From Bin87 sp965203985 (GTDB taxonomy: Bacteria > Chloroflexota > Dehalococcoidia > Lucifugimonadales > UBA3495), in assembly GCA_965203985.1 (NCBI GenBank), contig CBDBDS010000003.1:186001-250000 (forward strand): a DNA stretch of 64,000 bases, written 5' to 3'. The position numbers and the translations under genes are program-made. Shown piece by piece: positions 7,736-15,927 of the stretch. Every line of letters begins with the position of its first letter. The stretch's first letter is position 1. Under the pieces are notes generated by a model, which saw nothing but the letters and a program-made list of their open reading frames with translations, did no database searches and was not told the DNA's origin.

Positions 7736-8583
7736 CGGGCCTTCACCGTCTCCTCCCGCTCTGCCGCCGTACGCCCCAGGAAGTACAGAATGATCCGCTG
7801 CGTTTCGCCGGCGGCTTCATTCGTCATCAGCCCGTGCTCCGCTCCGGCGATCACGTGCAACTCGGCGCCGGCTATCCCCGATGCCAGGCTGCGGCCGCAT
7901 TCCACGGGTATCCGGCTGTCCGCGTCCCCATGGACTACCAGCGTCGGCATCTTCAGCTCCGACAACCGCGACTCCAGCGAATCGCCAATGTCCAGGTACG
8001 CTTGCTGCGTTGCAGCAATGCCGTCGATGCGGGCCAGGTTCTCCGCCGCGATCCGCGCGAATCGCTCCGGATCATCGGTCATCATCTGGGGGAACCGCTC
8101 CGCTATCGCCTGCTCCACGGCCGCAGAACGACCCACCGACGCGATGCGTTCCTTCAACCGGTGCAATTCCTGCCGACGGATTTCCCGCTGGTCCTCCTCT
8201 GAATAACTCATGGTGTTGATGAGGATCAGCGCGTCGGTCAGTTCCGGATAGTCCAGCGCAAACTGCGTCGCAATCGGCCCTCCAGCCGACGATCCGAGGA
8301 TGTGGGCCTTGCTGATGTTCAGGTGTCCCAACAGACCCCGCAGGTCCCGGGCGCAGCTAGCCATATCGTACCCGTCCGCCGGCGTGTCGGACTCGCCGCA
8401 CGCCCGCCGGTCATAGAACACGCAACGAAACCTCTCGGACAGCGCGGCAGCCTGCCGGTTGATCGTGTCCTTGGCCCCATCCCCGCCGCCCAATCCTCCG
8501 TGTATCAGGGCCAGCGCCGGCGCTGACTCATCACCAAACACCTCGTAGTGCATCCGATACCCGTTTATCTCTGCAAAAGCCAT
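7732..8583 (-). CDS. Alpha/beta-fold hydrolase
   Basis: 283 residues. The oxyanion region LIHGGLGGGDGAKD, the 'YDRRACGESDTPADGYDMAS' segment, the nucleophile elbow GSSAGG (Ser near residue 97), an acid in 'VVHGDADSRIPVECG' and the His of AGAEHGLM form a complete catalytic triad. Typical of esterase/C-C hydrolase/haloperoxidase-like proteins; the substrate is unknown. I chose the ATG at 8583 because GGAGG stands 7-8 nt upstream and the family start 'AEINGYRMHYEVFG' follows; an upstream in-frame extension to 8649 looks non-coding. First gene of the minus-strand unit hydrolase-brnT-brnA/VOC-TPP enzyme. Confidence 0.9.
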   Translation of the reverse strand: MAFAEINGYRMHYEVFGDESAPALALIHGGLGGGDGAKDTINRQAAALSERFRCVFYDRRACGESDTPADGYDMASCARDLRGLLGHLNISKAHILGSSAGGPIATQFALDYPELTDALILINTMSYSEEDQREIRRQELHRLKERIASVGRSAAVEQAIAERFPQMMTDDPERFARIAAENLARIDGIAATQQAYLDIGDSLESRLSELKMPTLVVHGDADSRIPVECGRSLASGIAGAELHVIAGAEHGLMTNEAAGETQRIILYFLGRTAAEREETVKAR

Positions 8584-8738
8584 CGTGCCGTCCTCCCGCG
8601 CGCCAATCCGAGTGCGGCCCAATATAATTGACGGCCCCAACGGCGGCAATGCCCGTTGCCGTCAGAGCACTGCGCTTCAAGAATGGTATGATCGCCCCCG
8701 TACAGTATCCTCGCTTGCCCCGTCCGTCGAGGTTCAGC

Positions 8739-9446
8739 ATGACCACTACACGACCCGCCAACCCGCCTGCGGCATCCGCCCCGGCCGAACCCTTCCCCCT
8801 GCCCGACATCCCGCAGCGTCATCCCGACGATATGACCTCCGTAAAGCATCTGCACGAACCCGGCCAGACCCACCACCTTTCTCAATACCTGGGCAACCAC
8901 GACACCACCCTGGTCACCGGCGAACGCTACGTCATCCTGGGGCCAGACTACGACCCCAACTACTGCCGCTACCCCGACCTGCTGGTGGCCTTTGACGTCG
9001 ACCCCGCCGCCTACGAAGCCCGCAACGGCTACGTCGTGTCTGAGCAGGCCAAGCCGCCGGACTTCATCCTGGAGGTGGCCTCTCAACGCACTGCCAACGA
9101 CGATCTGGGACCGAAGAAGGATTACTACGAGCGGCTGGGCGTATCTGAATACTGGCTGTTCGACAGTGAAGGGCGATTCTACGGGTTCACGCTGCGAGGT
9201 CACCGGCTGGTGGATGGGAAGTATGAGGAAGTAGAGGCGCGCGAGATCCGGCCCGGCGTGTTCCAGGGTTACAGTGCGGCGCTGGACTTGATCCTGAGGG
9301 TGGATGGCGGCTATCTGGGTTGGCATGATCCCGCTACCGGAGAGCACATTCCAACCTTCCAATCACAGACTGCCCGGGCTGAAGCCGCGGAATCCCGAGT
9401 GCGGGAACTACAAGCCGAGCTGCTCCGGCTGCGCGGGGAACGTTAG
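8739..9446 (+). CDS. Uma2-family PD-(D/E)XK nuclease-like protein
   Basis: 235 residues of the Uma2/DUF820 family, restriction-endonuclease-fold proteins common in cyanobacteria and Chloroflexota whose role is unclear. The core 'YCRYPDLLVAFDVD', 'KPPDFILEVASQRTANDD' and 'KKDYYERLGVSEYWLFD' supplies the D...ExA...K catalytic pattern. The last ~30 residues (TARAEAAESRVRELQAELLR) form a short coiled coil. The ATG at 8739 is preceded by CGAGG; in-frame sequence back to 8628 is probably the 5' leader. It is divergent from the hydrolase operon. A second Uma2 protein is encoded at 38283-38999. Confidence 0.88.
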   Translation: MTTTRPANPPAASAPAEPFPLPDIPQRHPDDMTSVKHLHEPGQTHHLSQYLGNHDTTLVTGERYVILGPDYDPNYCRYPDLLVAFDVDPAAYEARNGYVVSEQAKPPDFILEVASQRTANDDLGPKKDYYERLGVSEYWLFDSEGRFYGFTLRGHRLVDGKYEEVEAREIRPGVFQGYSAALDLILRVDGGYLGWHDPATGEHIPTFQSQTARAEAAESRVRELQAELLRLRGER

Positions 9447-9501
9447 CGCACGATCAACGACCCCCCATGGCGCGCTTGACCGGGCAAAGTTCAAGACTGT
9501 C

Positions 9502-11364
9502 ATGTCGGATAGCGCGCAACATCGTGCCACGGCTCCCATATCTAAAGCTGTTACCTTCCTCAGATTGGAAGGTACGGGAGACCGTGCCGCTCTCAGTTAT
9601 ATGGTGGCGGCGGTTGGGATTTATTCCACGATACCGCTGATAATCGCAGCCGCTGGTGGAGTGGGTAGTCCCTTTTTGTTCAATGCCGGTTGGCGGCTCG
9701 GGTTGACCGCTGGCTATGGTCTCTTCCTTTGGTTTTGGCATCGCCGTCTGATTCGAAATTCGGAGGTTCGCGATGTGCTGAGGCGACGTATATTGTGCTG
9801 GTCTTTTATACCAATGGTGTTTAACAATTTCGAGCTGGCGTTGTTCTCACTCTCGGCACGGTACGTTGACATTTCGGTTGCTGCGGTAATTTACGAACTG
9901 TATCACGTAGGAGTGATCTGGCTGACGGTGTATCTTTTCCGTAAAGAAGAAGGAATATACCGACAGGTCACGTTTACAACCTTGTTGCTGATGTCGGTCG
10001 GTTTTGCCGGCATTGGTTTTGTAGTATTCGCCCAGACCGGGGTTTTCTGGGGCCTGGGCGGGTTACCAGGGTGGTCGATTCTCTGGGGACTGTTATTGTC
10101 AGTCTCGGCTACTGTGGCCGCGGCCTGCGCTGCTTACGCTTTCAAATGGAGCCGGGACGTAGGTTCTATATTGGTAGACCGTGAACTGGCTGAAAGCGAT
10201 GGCAGTGCGGATGTGTTTTGCGTAGTGGCTGTTAACTTTGTGGCGAACGCTATATGCATTCCGTTGAATTTCGGTATCGGATGGGGTTTCAGTGAGCAAG
10301 TAAATGGCAGTGTATTCGTCGGAACTGTCGGGATAGCCGTTTTGGGGGGACTTTTCCTGAATTCAGTGCCCAGCGTGTTCTGGCGAAAGGCTAACCTGAT
10401 TACTAGTAATCTCGGGGTGAATGCTCTGGGATATGCGACGCCAGTATGTTCCCTACTGTGGTTGTGGATTTTCGGGTTCGTTAATGTGGCTGCATGGCAG
10501 TATTTGGTGATCGGGACCGCAGCAGTCATAACTATCAACCTCCTCATCAATTTCGAAGCAGAAGTCCGGTTTGGCTTCAAATCGCTGATCCTCGCCCTCT
10601 GGGCCTGCGGCGCATTCGTCTACCTCCGAGACGAATTTTTGCATCTTCTTCCGTTTGGCGGCTGGCTCTGGCCCCGGGAAACCTACCTCGGCGCCCTGGG
10701 CTTCTCGGCCACCGTCTTTATCCTGCTGCTCACCTTCCGCGTTGCCCGCCTCGCCCCGCGCACCCAGGACGAGGACAACCGCATCTTCGCCTTGCACCGC
10801 AACCTGGAACTGCTGGCCCGCCGCGGCCTGATTGCCCCTGAGGCCAGCGAACATCTTCGCGCTATCGACGGGTCCCGGAATGCCGAGGAACTACGACGTG
10901 CCTACACACGGGTCAAACTGTGCTTCGTTCAGGCCGTCGCCGTGGACCTGCCCGTCGCCGACCGCCGGCTGCTGGCCGACGCCGAAACCCAGCTCAACAT
11001 GACGGTACACTCCCGGCAGCAGGGTGTGGACTTTGGCGAACTATTTGCCCTCATCATCTTCGGCGGCAGCACCGTGCTGCTGTCCCTGTTGTCCCGGCCT
11101 GAGGTATCGGGATGGACGGCCTTCCTGTATGAGGTATTCAGCGCGCTGTTCCCGGCGGTGATAATCTTTCTCATCGTCAACGTGTGGGACTTGCATCGGG
11201 ACCGCGCCAACCTGGTCTTGACTACCCAGCAAGGGCCGGAGGGCTACGGCGTGATCTTTCGCGACCCCAGAAGCCGCCGATTTGAGCAGGGCGTCTCCGT
11301 CGTAATCGGCTTGCTGATAATAGCTGCCTACGCGGTGCTGCTCTGGTACAAATGGATCGGCTGA
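9502..11364 (+). CDS. Large polytopic membrane protein, EamA/DMT-like N-terminal half, paralogue 1
   Basis: 620 residues. The N-terminal ~390 residues hold about ten hydrophobic helices in a pattern like DMT/EamA transporters. 'NLLINFEAEVRFGFKSLILA' leads into a second part with membrane helices, a soluble helical segment ('EDNRIFALHRNLELLARRGL' to 'LADAETQLNMTVHSRQQG'), three more helices and the ending LLWYKWIG. The next gene is a paralogue with a strongly conserved C-terminal half. The ATG at 9502 gives an N-terminus similar in length to the paralogue; the frame is open upstream to 9304 but overlaps the Uma2 gene. DNA from about 9530 to 10560 is visibly less GC-rich than the 3' half, which hints at a mosaic origin. 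No function assigned. Confidence 0.8.
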   Translation: MSDSAQHRATAPISKAVTFLRLEGTGDRAALSYMVAAVGIYSTIPLIIAAAGGVGSPFLFNAGWRLGLTAGYGLFLWFWHRRLIRNSEVRDVLRRRILCWSFIPMVFNNFELALFSLSARYVDISVAAVIYELYHVGVIWLTVYLFRKEEGIYRQVTFTTLLLMSVGFAGIGFVVFAQTGVFWGLGGLPGWSILWGLLLSVSATVAAACAAYAFKWSRDVGSILVDRELAESDGSADVFCVVAVNFVANAICIPLNFGIGWGFSEQVNGSVFVGTVGIAVLGGLFLNSVPSVFWRKANLITSNLGVNALGYATPVCSLLWLWIFGFVNVAAWQYLVIGTAAVITINLLINFEAEVRFGFKSLILALWACGAFVYLRDEFLHLLPFGGWLWPRETYLGALGFSATVFILLLTFRVARLAPRTQDEDNRIFALHRNLELLARRGLIAPEASEHLRAIDGSRNAEELRRAYTRVKLCFVQAVAVDLPVADRRLLADAETQLNMTVHSRQQGVDFGELFALIIFGGSTVLLSLLSRPEVSGWTAFLYEVFSALFPAVIIFLIVNVWDLHRDRANLVLTTQQGPEGYGVIFRDPRSRRFEQGVSVVIGLLIIAAYAVLLWYKWIG

Positions 11365-11380
11365 ACCGGGAGGCCTGCAG

Positions 11381-13273
11381 ATGAGAAACGCGCCCCGTAC
11401 GTTGATACAGATACCCAACATCGCTAGGGACCGCCTGATCGGGAACCGTCTCGCCAACGCCTACATGCTGTTGGCCGTTGCCCTCTTTTCGGCCCTGCCG
11501 CTGATCATCTCTTGGGGCGGGGGCGGAAAAACTCCCTTCCTGTTCAACGCCGCCATGAGCGCCGGCGTCGTCCTCGGCTGTCTGGTCTTTATCGCCTACC
11601 GGTACCATTCCCTGCTGTTCAACGCCAATATCCTCCGCCTCATCGCCGTTCGCGCCATCGATCACAGGATTGCCCTCTCCATCGCCGCCAACTTCAACTT
11701 CGCCTTTCTGGCCTGGTCGACACGCTTTGTGGACGTATCCATCAGCGCCATCATGTTCGGTACCTGGCCCATTTTCATCGTCATAATTCACGACCGATTG
11801 TACAAACACGAAGAGCGATACCACCGGCTCTCCCCTGAAATATTGTTATTGATCGCATTTGGCTTGCTGGGTTTCGTCTTCATCATTGTCGGGCAGGCCG
11901 GCGGCTTCCAGAACGTCGAGACCGGTCGTCTCGCCGAGCTCATCATCGGTGTCGTCCTCGCCACGCTGGGCGCAATCGCCACCGCCTGCAACGCCTTCGG
12001 ATTCCGCTGGGGAACCGACCTGGCGCATGAAATTTCGGATGCGGGCCGGCCAGTAACCTCGGGCGATGAGTCGGACCATGACGAGGCCCCGGATCAAGGC
12101 GACTTGGACTTCTTGGGGCTCCTGGTTGCCCTCCTTATCGCCAGCGCCGTCTCCGGCCTTTTGAACACCTTTGTCGGAATCAGCAGCGGCGAAGTGATGG
12201 ATTCCCGGTCGCTCTTCATCGCGATCGTTGTGGGTGGCGCAGCCAGCGGCATCGCCAACGCGGCCTGGCGCAAAGCCAACCTTATCGCCCATCACGCGGG
12301 CGTCAATGCGCTGGCCTTTGCGGCTCCCGTATTCAGCCTGGCGTGGCTCTTCTTACTCACCCAGACTCAGCCGGAGAACTTGGATTATCTCATCATCGGG
12401 ATCATAGGAATAGTAATCGTCAACCTGCTGATTAACTCTGAGGCGGAGGTCAGGTTCGGCTTCAAGGCGCTGCTGCTGGCCCTGTGGACCTGCGGCGCCT
12501 TCGTCTATCTGCGGGACGATGTGCTGCAGTACCTGCCCTTCGGTGAATGGCAGTGGCCCGGAGAAACCTACTTCGGCGCCCTGGGCCTGTCCGCCACCGT
12601 GTTCACGCTGTTGCGCTCGTTCCGGGTAGCCCGGCTATCTACACAAACCCAGGAAGAGGATAACCGCCTCTACACCCTGTTCCAGAACGTGGACCTGCTG
12701 GCCCGCCGCGACGTAATCCACCAAGCCGCCCGAATGCACGTCATCAGCATTGACAAGGCGGTGACGCCCGAACAACTGAAAACCGCTTACCAGGACACCA
12801 AGGATTGCTTGGACCGGGCCGAGGCATCCAATCCCAACCCTGACGATCAGGTCCAACTCGCCGAGGCCGAAACCCAGCTCAACGTCATTGCCCATTCCCG
12901 GCAACAGGGCATCGAGTTCGGTGAGTTGTTTGCGCTGATCATATTCGGCGGCATTACCGTGTTCATCGGGATGGCCTCGCGTCCCGGCGTAACAGGCTGG
13001 ATCGGCTTCCTGGTCGAGATGTTGGTGGTGCTGTTCTCCGCCGTTATCGTATTCCTGATTATCAACGTATGGGACCTGCACCGCGACCGGGCCGGCGACA
13101 TATTGGAAGAGCAGCAATATCAAGACCACGATGGCGCAGTCTTCTACGAGGGATATGGCGTGGTGTTCCGCGACGCGGTCAGCCGACGCTTGGAGCAGAC
13201 CACATCAATCGTAATCGGATTGCTGGTGACTATCGCTTACGGCGCTTTGTTGTGGTACAAGTGGCTACCCTGA
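11381..13273 (+). CDS. Large polytopic membrane protein, EamA/DMT-like N-terminal half, paralogue 2
   Basis: 630 residues, starting 16 nt after paralogue 1 with a GGGAGG ribosome site. It shares the whole architecture: a helical DMT-like N-terminal half (with the acidic loop DESDHDEAPDQGDLD at about residues 225-240), 'NLLINSEAEVRFGFKALLLA', 'CGAFVYLRDDVLQYLPFGEW', the soluble segment with AEAETQLNVIAHSRQQG, 'ELFALIIFGGITVFIGMASR', 'VFLIINVWDLHRDRAGD' and the end LLWYKWLP. The conserved cytoplasmic-looking segment between the two membrane parts, roughly residues 415-525, could be a regulatory or binding domain. Codon use matches the genome. Tandem duplication is clear; the role (metabolite export is one guess from the DMT-like fold) is unknown. 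Confidence 0.82.
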   Translation: MRNAPRTLIQIPNIARDRLIGNRLANAYMLLAVALFSALPLIISWGGGGKTPFLFNAAMSAGVVLGCLVFIAYRYHSLLFNANILRLIAVRAIDHRIALSIAANFNFAFLAWSTRFVDVSISAIMFGTWPIFIVIIHDRLYKHEERYHRLSPEILLLIAFGLLGFVFIIVGQAGGFQNVETGRLAELIIGVVLATLGAIATACNAFGFRWGTDLAHEISDAGRPVTSGDESDHDEAPDQGDLDFLGLLVALLIASAVSGLLNTFVGISSGEVMDSRSLFIAIVVGGAASGIANAAWRKANLIAHHAGVNALAFAAPVFSLAWLFLLTQTQPENLDYLIIGIIGIVIVNLLINSEAEVRFGFKALLLALWTCGAFVYLRDDVLQYLPFGEWQWPGETYFGALGLSATVFTLLRSFRVARLSTQTQEEDNRLYTLFQNVDLLARRDVIHQAARMHVISIDKAVTPEQLKTAYQDTKDCLDRAEASNPNPDDQVQLAEAETQLNVIAHSRQQGIEFGELFALIIFGGITVFIGMASRPGVTGWIGFLVEMLVVLFSAVIVFLIINVWDLHRDRAGDILEEQQYQDHDGAVFYEGYGVVFRDAVSRRLEQTTSIVIGLLVTIAYGALLWYKWLP

Positions 13274-13357
13274 CGGCGCTGTGATGGTTTGCCGCTGTCG
13301 GGCCGCAGGCGGATGCCGGCGGCCCCTATGCTAAAATTTGATTCAACACGACGCGTC

Positions 13358-14554
13358 ATGACGACCCAAAACCACATCTACTTCGACCACGCCGGTACCA
13401 CGCCCATGGACGAACGCGTCCTGGAGGCGATGCTGCCCTACTTCACGCAGCTTTACGGCAACGCCTCCAGCGTCCACACCGTCGGGCAGGAGGCGCGCTA
13501 TGCCCTGGACGCCGCCCGCGAGCGCGTCGCCCGGGTGCTCAACTGCCGCAACCGCGAGGTAGTCTTCACCAGTGGCGGCACCGAATCCGACAACGCGGCC
13601 ATCCGCGGCGCCGCCTACGCCCTGGAGGAGACCGGCCGCCACGTCATCACTGCCGCCGCCGAGCACCACGCCGTCCTCCACGCGTGCCAGATGCTGGAAA
13701 ACCGCGGCTGGGAGGTTACCTACCTGCCCGTCGACGACTACGGCCGCGTGGATCCCCAGCAGGTCGCCAACGCCATCACCCCGGAGACCGCTCTCGTTTC
13801 CATAATGTATGCCAACAACGAGATCGGCACCATCAACCCCATCCCCGAAATATCGGTCGCAGTCAAGGACCGCGCCCAAGCTCTTAGCCGTACCATCGTC
13901 ATGCACACGGACGCCGTGCAAGCGGCGGGTTTCCTGGACCTCGACGTGCGTCGCCTCGGCGTGGACATGATGAGCCTGTCCGGCCACAAGTTCTACGGGC
14001 CCAAAGGGGTGGGTGTCCTCTTTTTGCGCCGGGGTGTCCCCTACCTTCCCTTGATCACCGGCGGCGGCCAGGAGCGCGAGCGCCGTTCCGGTACCGAAAA
14101 CGTGGCCGGCATCATTGGCCTGTCCGTGGCGTTGGAACTGGCCGACAGCCAGCGCGACGCGGTTGGCGCCCAGTGCGCCGCCCTGCGCGACCGCATCATC
14201 GCTGAGGTCCGGCAACTGATTCCCGATGCCGTCCTCAACGGGCATCCCACCGACCGGCTGCCCAATAACGTCAACTTTTCCTTCGACGGCGTCGAGGGCG
14301 AATCCATCCTCCTGGGTCTGGACCTCCAGGGCATCGCCGCCAGCAGCGGCAGCGCCTGTAGCAGCGGCTCGCTGGAACCCTCGCACGTCCTCCTCGCGCT
14401 GGGCAAGACCGCCGATACCGCCCGCGGCTCCCTCCGCGTTACCCTCGGCAAGCACAACACCGACGCCGAGGTTGACCGCCTGTTGTCCGTGCTCACCGAA
14501 CTCATCGGTGACCTGCGCCAACTGCCTACTTTGACCGGAACGGGCAATGATTAG
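13358..14554 (+). CDS. iscS: Cysteine desulfurase (NifS/IscS family)
   Basis: 398-residue PLP enzyme that takes sulfur from cysteine for Fe-S clusters and tRNA thiolation. Motifs in order: 'IYFDHAGTTPMDERVLEAML', TSGGTESDNAAIRG, 'AAAEHHAVLHAC', MYANNEIGTINP, the PLP lysine in SLSGHKFYGPKG, 'GGGQERERRSGTENVAG' and the sulfur-accepting Cys in GSACSSGSLEPS. I chose the ATG at 13358, just before the conserved N-terminus. A TATGCTAAAATT sequence about 25 nt upstream looks like a -10 box, and there is no Shine-Dalgarno, so the leader may be very short. No iscU or thiI is adjacent. A desulfurase is also the usual sulfur/selenium-handling partner of selenophosphate synthesis, but no link is shown here. 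Confidence 0.95.
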   Translation: MTTQNHIYFDHAGTTPMDERVLEAMLPYFTQLYGNASSVHTVGQEARYALDAARERVARVLNCRNREVVFTSGGTESDNAAIRGAAYALEETGRHVITAAAEHHAVLHACQMLENRGWEVTYLPVDDYGRVDPQQVANAITPETALVSIMYANNEIGTINPIPEISVAVKDRAQALSRTIVMHTDAVQAAGFLDLDVRRLGVDMMSLSGHKFYGPKGVGVLFLRRGVPYLPLITGGGQERERRSGTENVAGIIGLSVALELADSQRDAVGAQCAALRDRIIAEVRQLIPDAVLNGHPTDRLPNNVNFSFDGVEGESILLGLDLQGIAASSGSACSSGSLEPSHVLLALGKTADTARGSLRVTLGKHNTDAEVDRLLSVLTELIGDLRQLPTLTGTGND

Positions 14555-15206
14555 GCTGCGCCGTCTCGATTTGGTCCGGCGGGCTGCGCCGGTTTTCCTC
14601 TTGGCGTTGTTGGTACTGGCGGCCAGCTTGGCCTGCTCCTCGCAGTCGCCCAACATCGGCAGGTATTACAAGGGCCGGATCCTCCACGTCAGCGTCGCCG
14701 ATTTGCAGCGCACCGATGAACTGCGCTGGACTACCTCGACCCGCTATCCTGCCCAGGGCGCGGTTGGCGAGCCGCTCTACAAGCTGTCGCCGCAGTCCGA
14801 CGAAAACGAGCTGGTTCTCCTGCGAGTCAGGGTCGAAAACCACACCGCCACCAGCGCCATTGTCAACATCGACCGCGATTCGGCGCAGTTGCGCGATTTC
14901 TTCCAGGGCAAGTACGCTCCAGTCAACGTAGGCGCCCTGGCGCAGGATGCGGAAGTCCCTGAAAAACCGTCCGACCGCTGCAACGTCCCGGTGAATCCCG
15001 AGACCCCCACGGAATGCGTCAGGTTCCTCTGGAACGCCGTATACGAGGAGCAGCAGCCTGACGGCCAGGTCAAGTTGGTCCAGCGTGCCCAGCAACTCCC
15101 CCGGGGAACCGGCCTGGACGGGTGGTTGGTGTTCGAAGCTCCCAGGGGCACCGAGTTCCGTTCTTTCCGTTGGGGCGCCGGCGACACCGTCATCATCGAC
15201 TTTTGA
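14547..15206 (+). CDS. Predicted lipoprotein, DUF4352-like
   Basis: 219 residues. The N-terminus MIRLRRLDLVRRAAPVFLLA continues into LLVLAASLAC, a signal peptide with a lipobox-like cysteine at residue 30. The mature part contains 'ENELVLLRVRVENHTATS', then 'NIDRDSAQLRDFFQGKYAP', and ends 'FEAPRGTEFRSFRWGAGD', the pattern of immunoglobulin-like DUF4352 proteins ('telokin-like' extracellular domains). The start overlaps the stop of the cysteine desulfurase gene by 8 nt, so the two are translationally coupled although no functional tie is evident. Function unknown, cell-surface location inferred. Confidence 0.75.
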   Translation: MIRLRRLDLVRRAAPVFLLALLVLAASLACSSQSPNIGRYYKGRILHVSVADLQRTDELRWTTSTRYPAQGAVGEPLYKLSPQSDENELVLLRVRVENHTATSAIVNIDRDSAQLRDFFQGKYAPVNVGALAQDAEVPEKPSDRCNVPVNPETPTECVRFLWNAVYEEQQPDGQVKLVQRAQQLPRGTGLDGWLVFEAPRGTEFRSFRWGAGDTVIIDF

Positions 15207-15211
15207 TCGTT

Positions 15212-15230
15212 GTTGGCGTGTGCCGCCAAC
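15212..15230 (+). terminator. Possible hairpin terminator after the lipoprotein gene
   Basis: GTTGGCG and CGCCAAC form a perfect 7-bp stem with a 5-nt loop directly after the stop codon. No T-run follows, so termination here is uncertain. Confidence 0.35.
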
Positions 15231-15306
15231 CGGGCTCTGACCGTATTTTTCGCATGAGCCGGGAGGCGCGACCCGCAGCGTCAGCAACCTCCCAGTGGTG
15301 CCTCGC

Positions 15307-15915
15307 ATGAGCCAATCCGCCGGTAGGGACGCCATTCCGGTAGGCCGGCGCGTTTTCCATCTGGTCGCCGCCAGCTGCACCACGCTTTTGGCCCTCGTCA
15401 TGCCTGAGCCCGCCTACATGACCCTGGTCGGCGGCGGCGCGCTGCTCTCGCTGGCGGTGGACGTCGGTCGCCAGCGTGCGGGAATGTTCAACCGAGTCTA
15501 CCTGGGGATCTTCAGGTCAATCCTGAAACCAACCGAGACCACCGACATAACCGGCGCCACCTATCTGCTGATCGCGGTTTTCTTCGCGTTCTATTTCTTC
15601 GGCATGGACGTGGCCCTGCCCGTATTGATGTTCGTCGCCGTCGGGGATCCAGTGGGCGCGTTAGTCGGGCCGCACTGCCCCGGCCCGCGCCTTTGGGGCA
15701 AGTCGCCCCTGGGCAGCCTCGCTTTCATCGCTGCCTCGATGGCAGTTTGGGCAATCCTGGTAGCCGCAGGATTCGGGGTCTGGTCGTGGGCTGTGGCGAT
15801 TACCGCCATCGTAGCGGCCGCCGTGGAATTCGCGCCGCTCCCGGTGGACGACAACCTCACGGTGCCCCTCGTTGCCGGCGGCTTCATGGTCGGGGCACGC
15901 GCCGCTGGACTGTAG
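15307..15915 (+). CDS. Diacylglycerol/polyprenol kinase family membrane protein
   Basis: 202 residues with about six membrane helices. The family signature is intact: 'RRVFHLVAAS' (conserved R..H), the 'DVGRQRAGMFNRVYLGIF' cytoplasmic loop, 'LKPTETTDITGATYLLIAVF', the 'AVGDPVGALVG' Asp motif and GKSPLGSLAFI. These match CTP-dependent dolichol/phytol/diacylglycerol kinase-like enzymes (SEC59/VTE5/DGK1 group), which phosphorylate a long-chain alcohol in the membrane. Two GTG codons just upstream (15295, 15298) are alternative starts; the ATG at 15307 is taken as most likely. The precise substrate is unknown. Confidence 0.82.
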   Translation: MSQSAGRDAIPVGRRVFHLVAASCTTLLALVMPEPAYMTLVGGGALLSLAVDVGRQRAGMFNRVYLGIFRSILKPTETTDITGATYLLIAVFFAFYFFGMDVALPVLMFVAVGDPVGALVGPHCPGPRLWGKSPLGSLAFIAASMAVWAILVAAGFGVWSWAVAITAIVAAAVEFAPLPVDDNLTVPLVAGGFMVGARAAGL

Positions 15916-15927
15916 CCGTGCCCTTGA

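Noticed and set aside
13343..14656. 437-codon open frame antisense to the cysteine desulfurase
   Set aside because: No domain pattern; the opposite strand carries the complete NifS signature.
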